A stretch of 14,565 bases of DNA from Pseudomonadota bacterium. GTDB lineage: Bacteria > Pseudomonadota > Gammaproteobacteria > Burkholderiales > Burkholderiaceae_B. Every line of letters starts with the position of its first letter. Within the stretch, counting starts at the first letter, position 1. Shown here piece after piece: positions 13,799 to 14,565 of the stretch. Where the stretch lies: positions 1 through 14,565 of the forward strand of contig JAEZBO010000177.1 in the NCBI GenBank assembly GCA_023427085.1, given 5' to 3'. The translations under genes were made by a program, and so were the position numbers. The notes beneath the pieces are model-generated. The model saw nothing but the letters and a program-made list of their open reading frames with translations, was not told where the DNA came from and did not search any database.

Positions 13799-14565
13799 AT
13801 GAAAGCCTTCTTGACCCCCCTACTCGCCACGCTGCTGGCCGGTTGCGCCATCATGCAGCCCGGCCCCGAACCGGCCGTGCCGCTGCGCGGCGCTGCACTG
13901 GGCCTGCAACAGGCCGCGGTGCAATGGCCCAGCCTGTCGTGGTGGCAACGCTATGGCGATGCGCAACTGGACGCGCTGGTCGAGCGCGCGCTGGCCGGCA
14001 GCCCGTCGATGCTGGCCGCACAGGCCCGGGTGGACCAGGCCAACGCCGCGCTGGCGCAGTCGCGCGCGGCGCTGCTGCCGCAGGTGTCGGCCGGCTACAC
14101 GCTGACGCGCCAGCGCTACACCGGCAACGGCGCGGTCCCGGCACCGCTGGCCGGTTCGGTCGGCACCGACAACAGCCTGTCGCTGAATTTCGACTACGAG
14201 ATCGACTTCTGGGGCGAGCGCCGCGAGGCCCGCGATGCCGAACGTATCCGGCTGGACGCCGCGCAGGCCGAGGTCCACGCGGCGCGCGCGCTGCTGGCCA
14301 GCGCGGTGGTGCAGAGCTACCTCAACCTGCAGACCGCCTACGCGCAGCTGGCGGTGCTGGACGAGACCGTGGCGCAGCGCCAGCAGGTCGCGCAACTGAC
14401 GCAGGAACGCTACGACGCCGGCCTGGACACCCAGGTGCAGGCGCGCCAGGCGCAATCGGCTCAGGCCCAGGCGCGGGTGCAGGCGGTGCAGGTGCGCGCG
14501 CGGATCGCCGCGCTGCGCAACCAGCTGGCCGCGCTGGCGGCCGGCGGCCCCGGGCTGGCCCAAGG
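13799..14565 (+). CDS. NodT-type outer-membrane efflux lipoprotein (3' partial)
   Basis: The frame opens at ATG 13799 and runs off the window, giving 255 visible residues. A lipoprotein signal peptide ends in the lipobox LLAGC (12-16, Cys16 lipidated), and Ala17 instead of Asp fits sorting to the outer membrane. Then come family marks of the RND/MFS outer-membrane factor (OEP, TolC-like): SWWQRYGDAQLDALVERAL (46-64), LLPQVSAGYT, the FDYEIDFWGERREARDAE stretch, long Ala/Gln-rich helices, and QERYDAGLDTQVQARQAQSA. It forms the exit duct of a tripartite pump; the periplasmic adaptor and inner-membrane pump (EmrAB, AaeAB/FUSC or RND type) should lie to the right. Control by the neighbouring MarR protein is predicted from operator 2. 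The Shine-Dalgarno is weak. Confidence 0.93.
   Translation, partial: MKAFLTPLLATLLAGCAIMQPGPEPAVPLRGAALGLQQAAVQWPSLSWWQRYGDAQLDALVERALAGSPSMLAAQARVDQANAALAQSRAALLPQVSAGYTLTRQRYTGNGAVPAPLAGSVGTDNSLSLNFDYEIDFWGERREARDAERIRLDAAQAEVHAARALLASAVVQSYLNLQTAYAQLAVLDETVAQRQQVAQLTQERYDAGLDTQVQARQAQSAQAQARVQAVQVRARIAALRNQLAALAAGGPGLAQ

Overview
The window is GC-rich proteobacterial chromosome. The gene content suggests a betaproteobacterium of the Alcaligenaceae (Bordetella/Achromobacter type): a short BpH3-type H-NS protein, a nitrilase-tldD pair, a pepN-fbp pair and a MarR-NodT efflux locus. This placement rests on gene families and gene order, not on a database search. No tRNA, rRNA, CRISPR array, IS element or phage gene was seen.

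Layout: (1) 1-2331 (+), a TonB-dependent outer-membrane receptor with an N-terminal STN signalling domain, cut by the left edge inside its signal peptide. (2) A bidirectional terminator separates it from the leftward pair nitrilase-like amidase -> tldD (4756-2401). (3) A divergent AT-rich region with a perfect -10 box and a 14-bp palindrome leads to an H-NS family gene (4911-5279, +). (4) A convergent non-coding stretch rich in inverted repeats precedes a leftward exported DUF4136-type protein (6146-5496). (5) Divergent from that, pepN (6284-8989) and fbp (9033-10046) form a rightward pair closed by a strong bidirectional terminator. (6) Leftward come a DMT/EamA transporter (12156-11221) and a quinone oxidoreductase (11170-10184). 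(7) Rightward come a second EamA transporter (12323-13180), a MarR regulator (13213-13695) and the first gene of an efflux system, a NodT-type outer-membrane lipoprotein that runs off the right edge (from 13799).

Most genes are housekeeping or common accessory families: peptide turnover (PepN, TldD), gluconeogenesis (Fbp), metabolite repair (amidase), small-molecule export (EamA pair, NodT), iron uptake (receptor) and nucleoid organisation (H-NS). The most informative non-coding signal is a pair of near-identical 17-bp sites (15/17, opposite orientation). One lies in the marR promoter and one in front of the NodT gene, which predicts a local autoregulated MarR-efflux switch. marR and the leftward EamA gene each have a -10-like box placed so that transcription would start at or next to their ATG, so both mRNAs may be leaderless. 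I found no convincing wholly new system.
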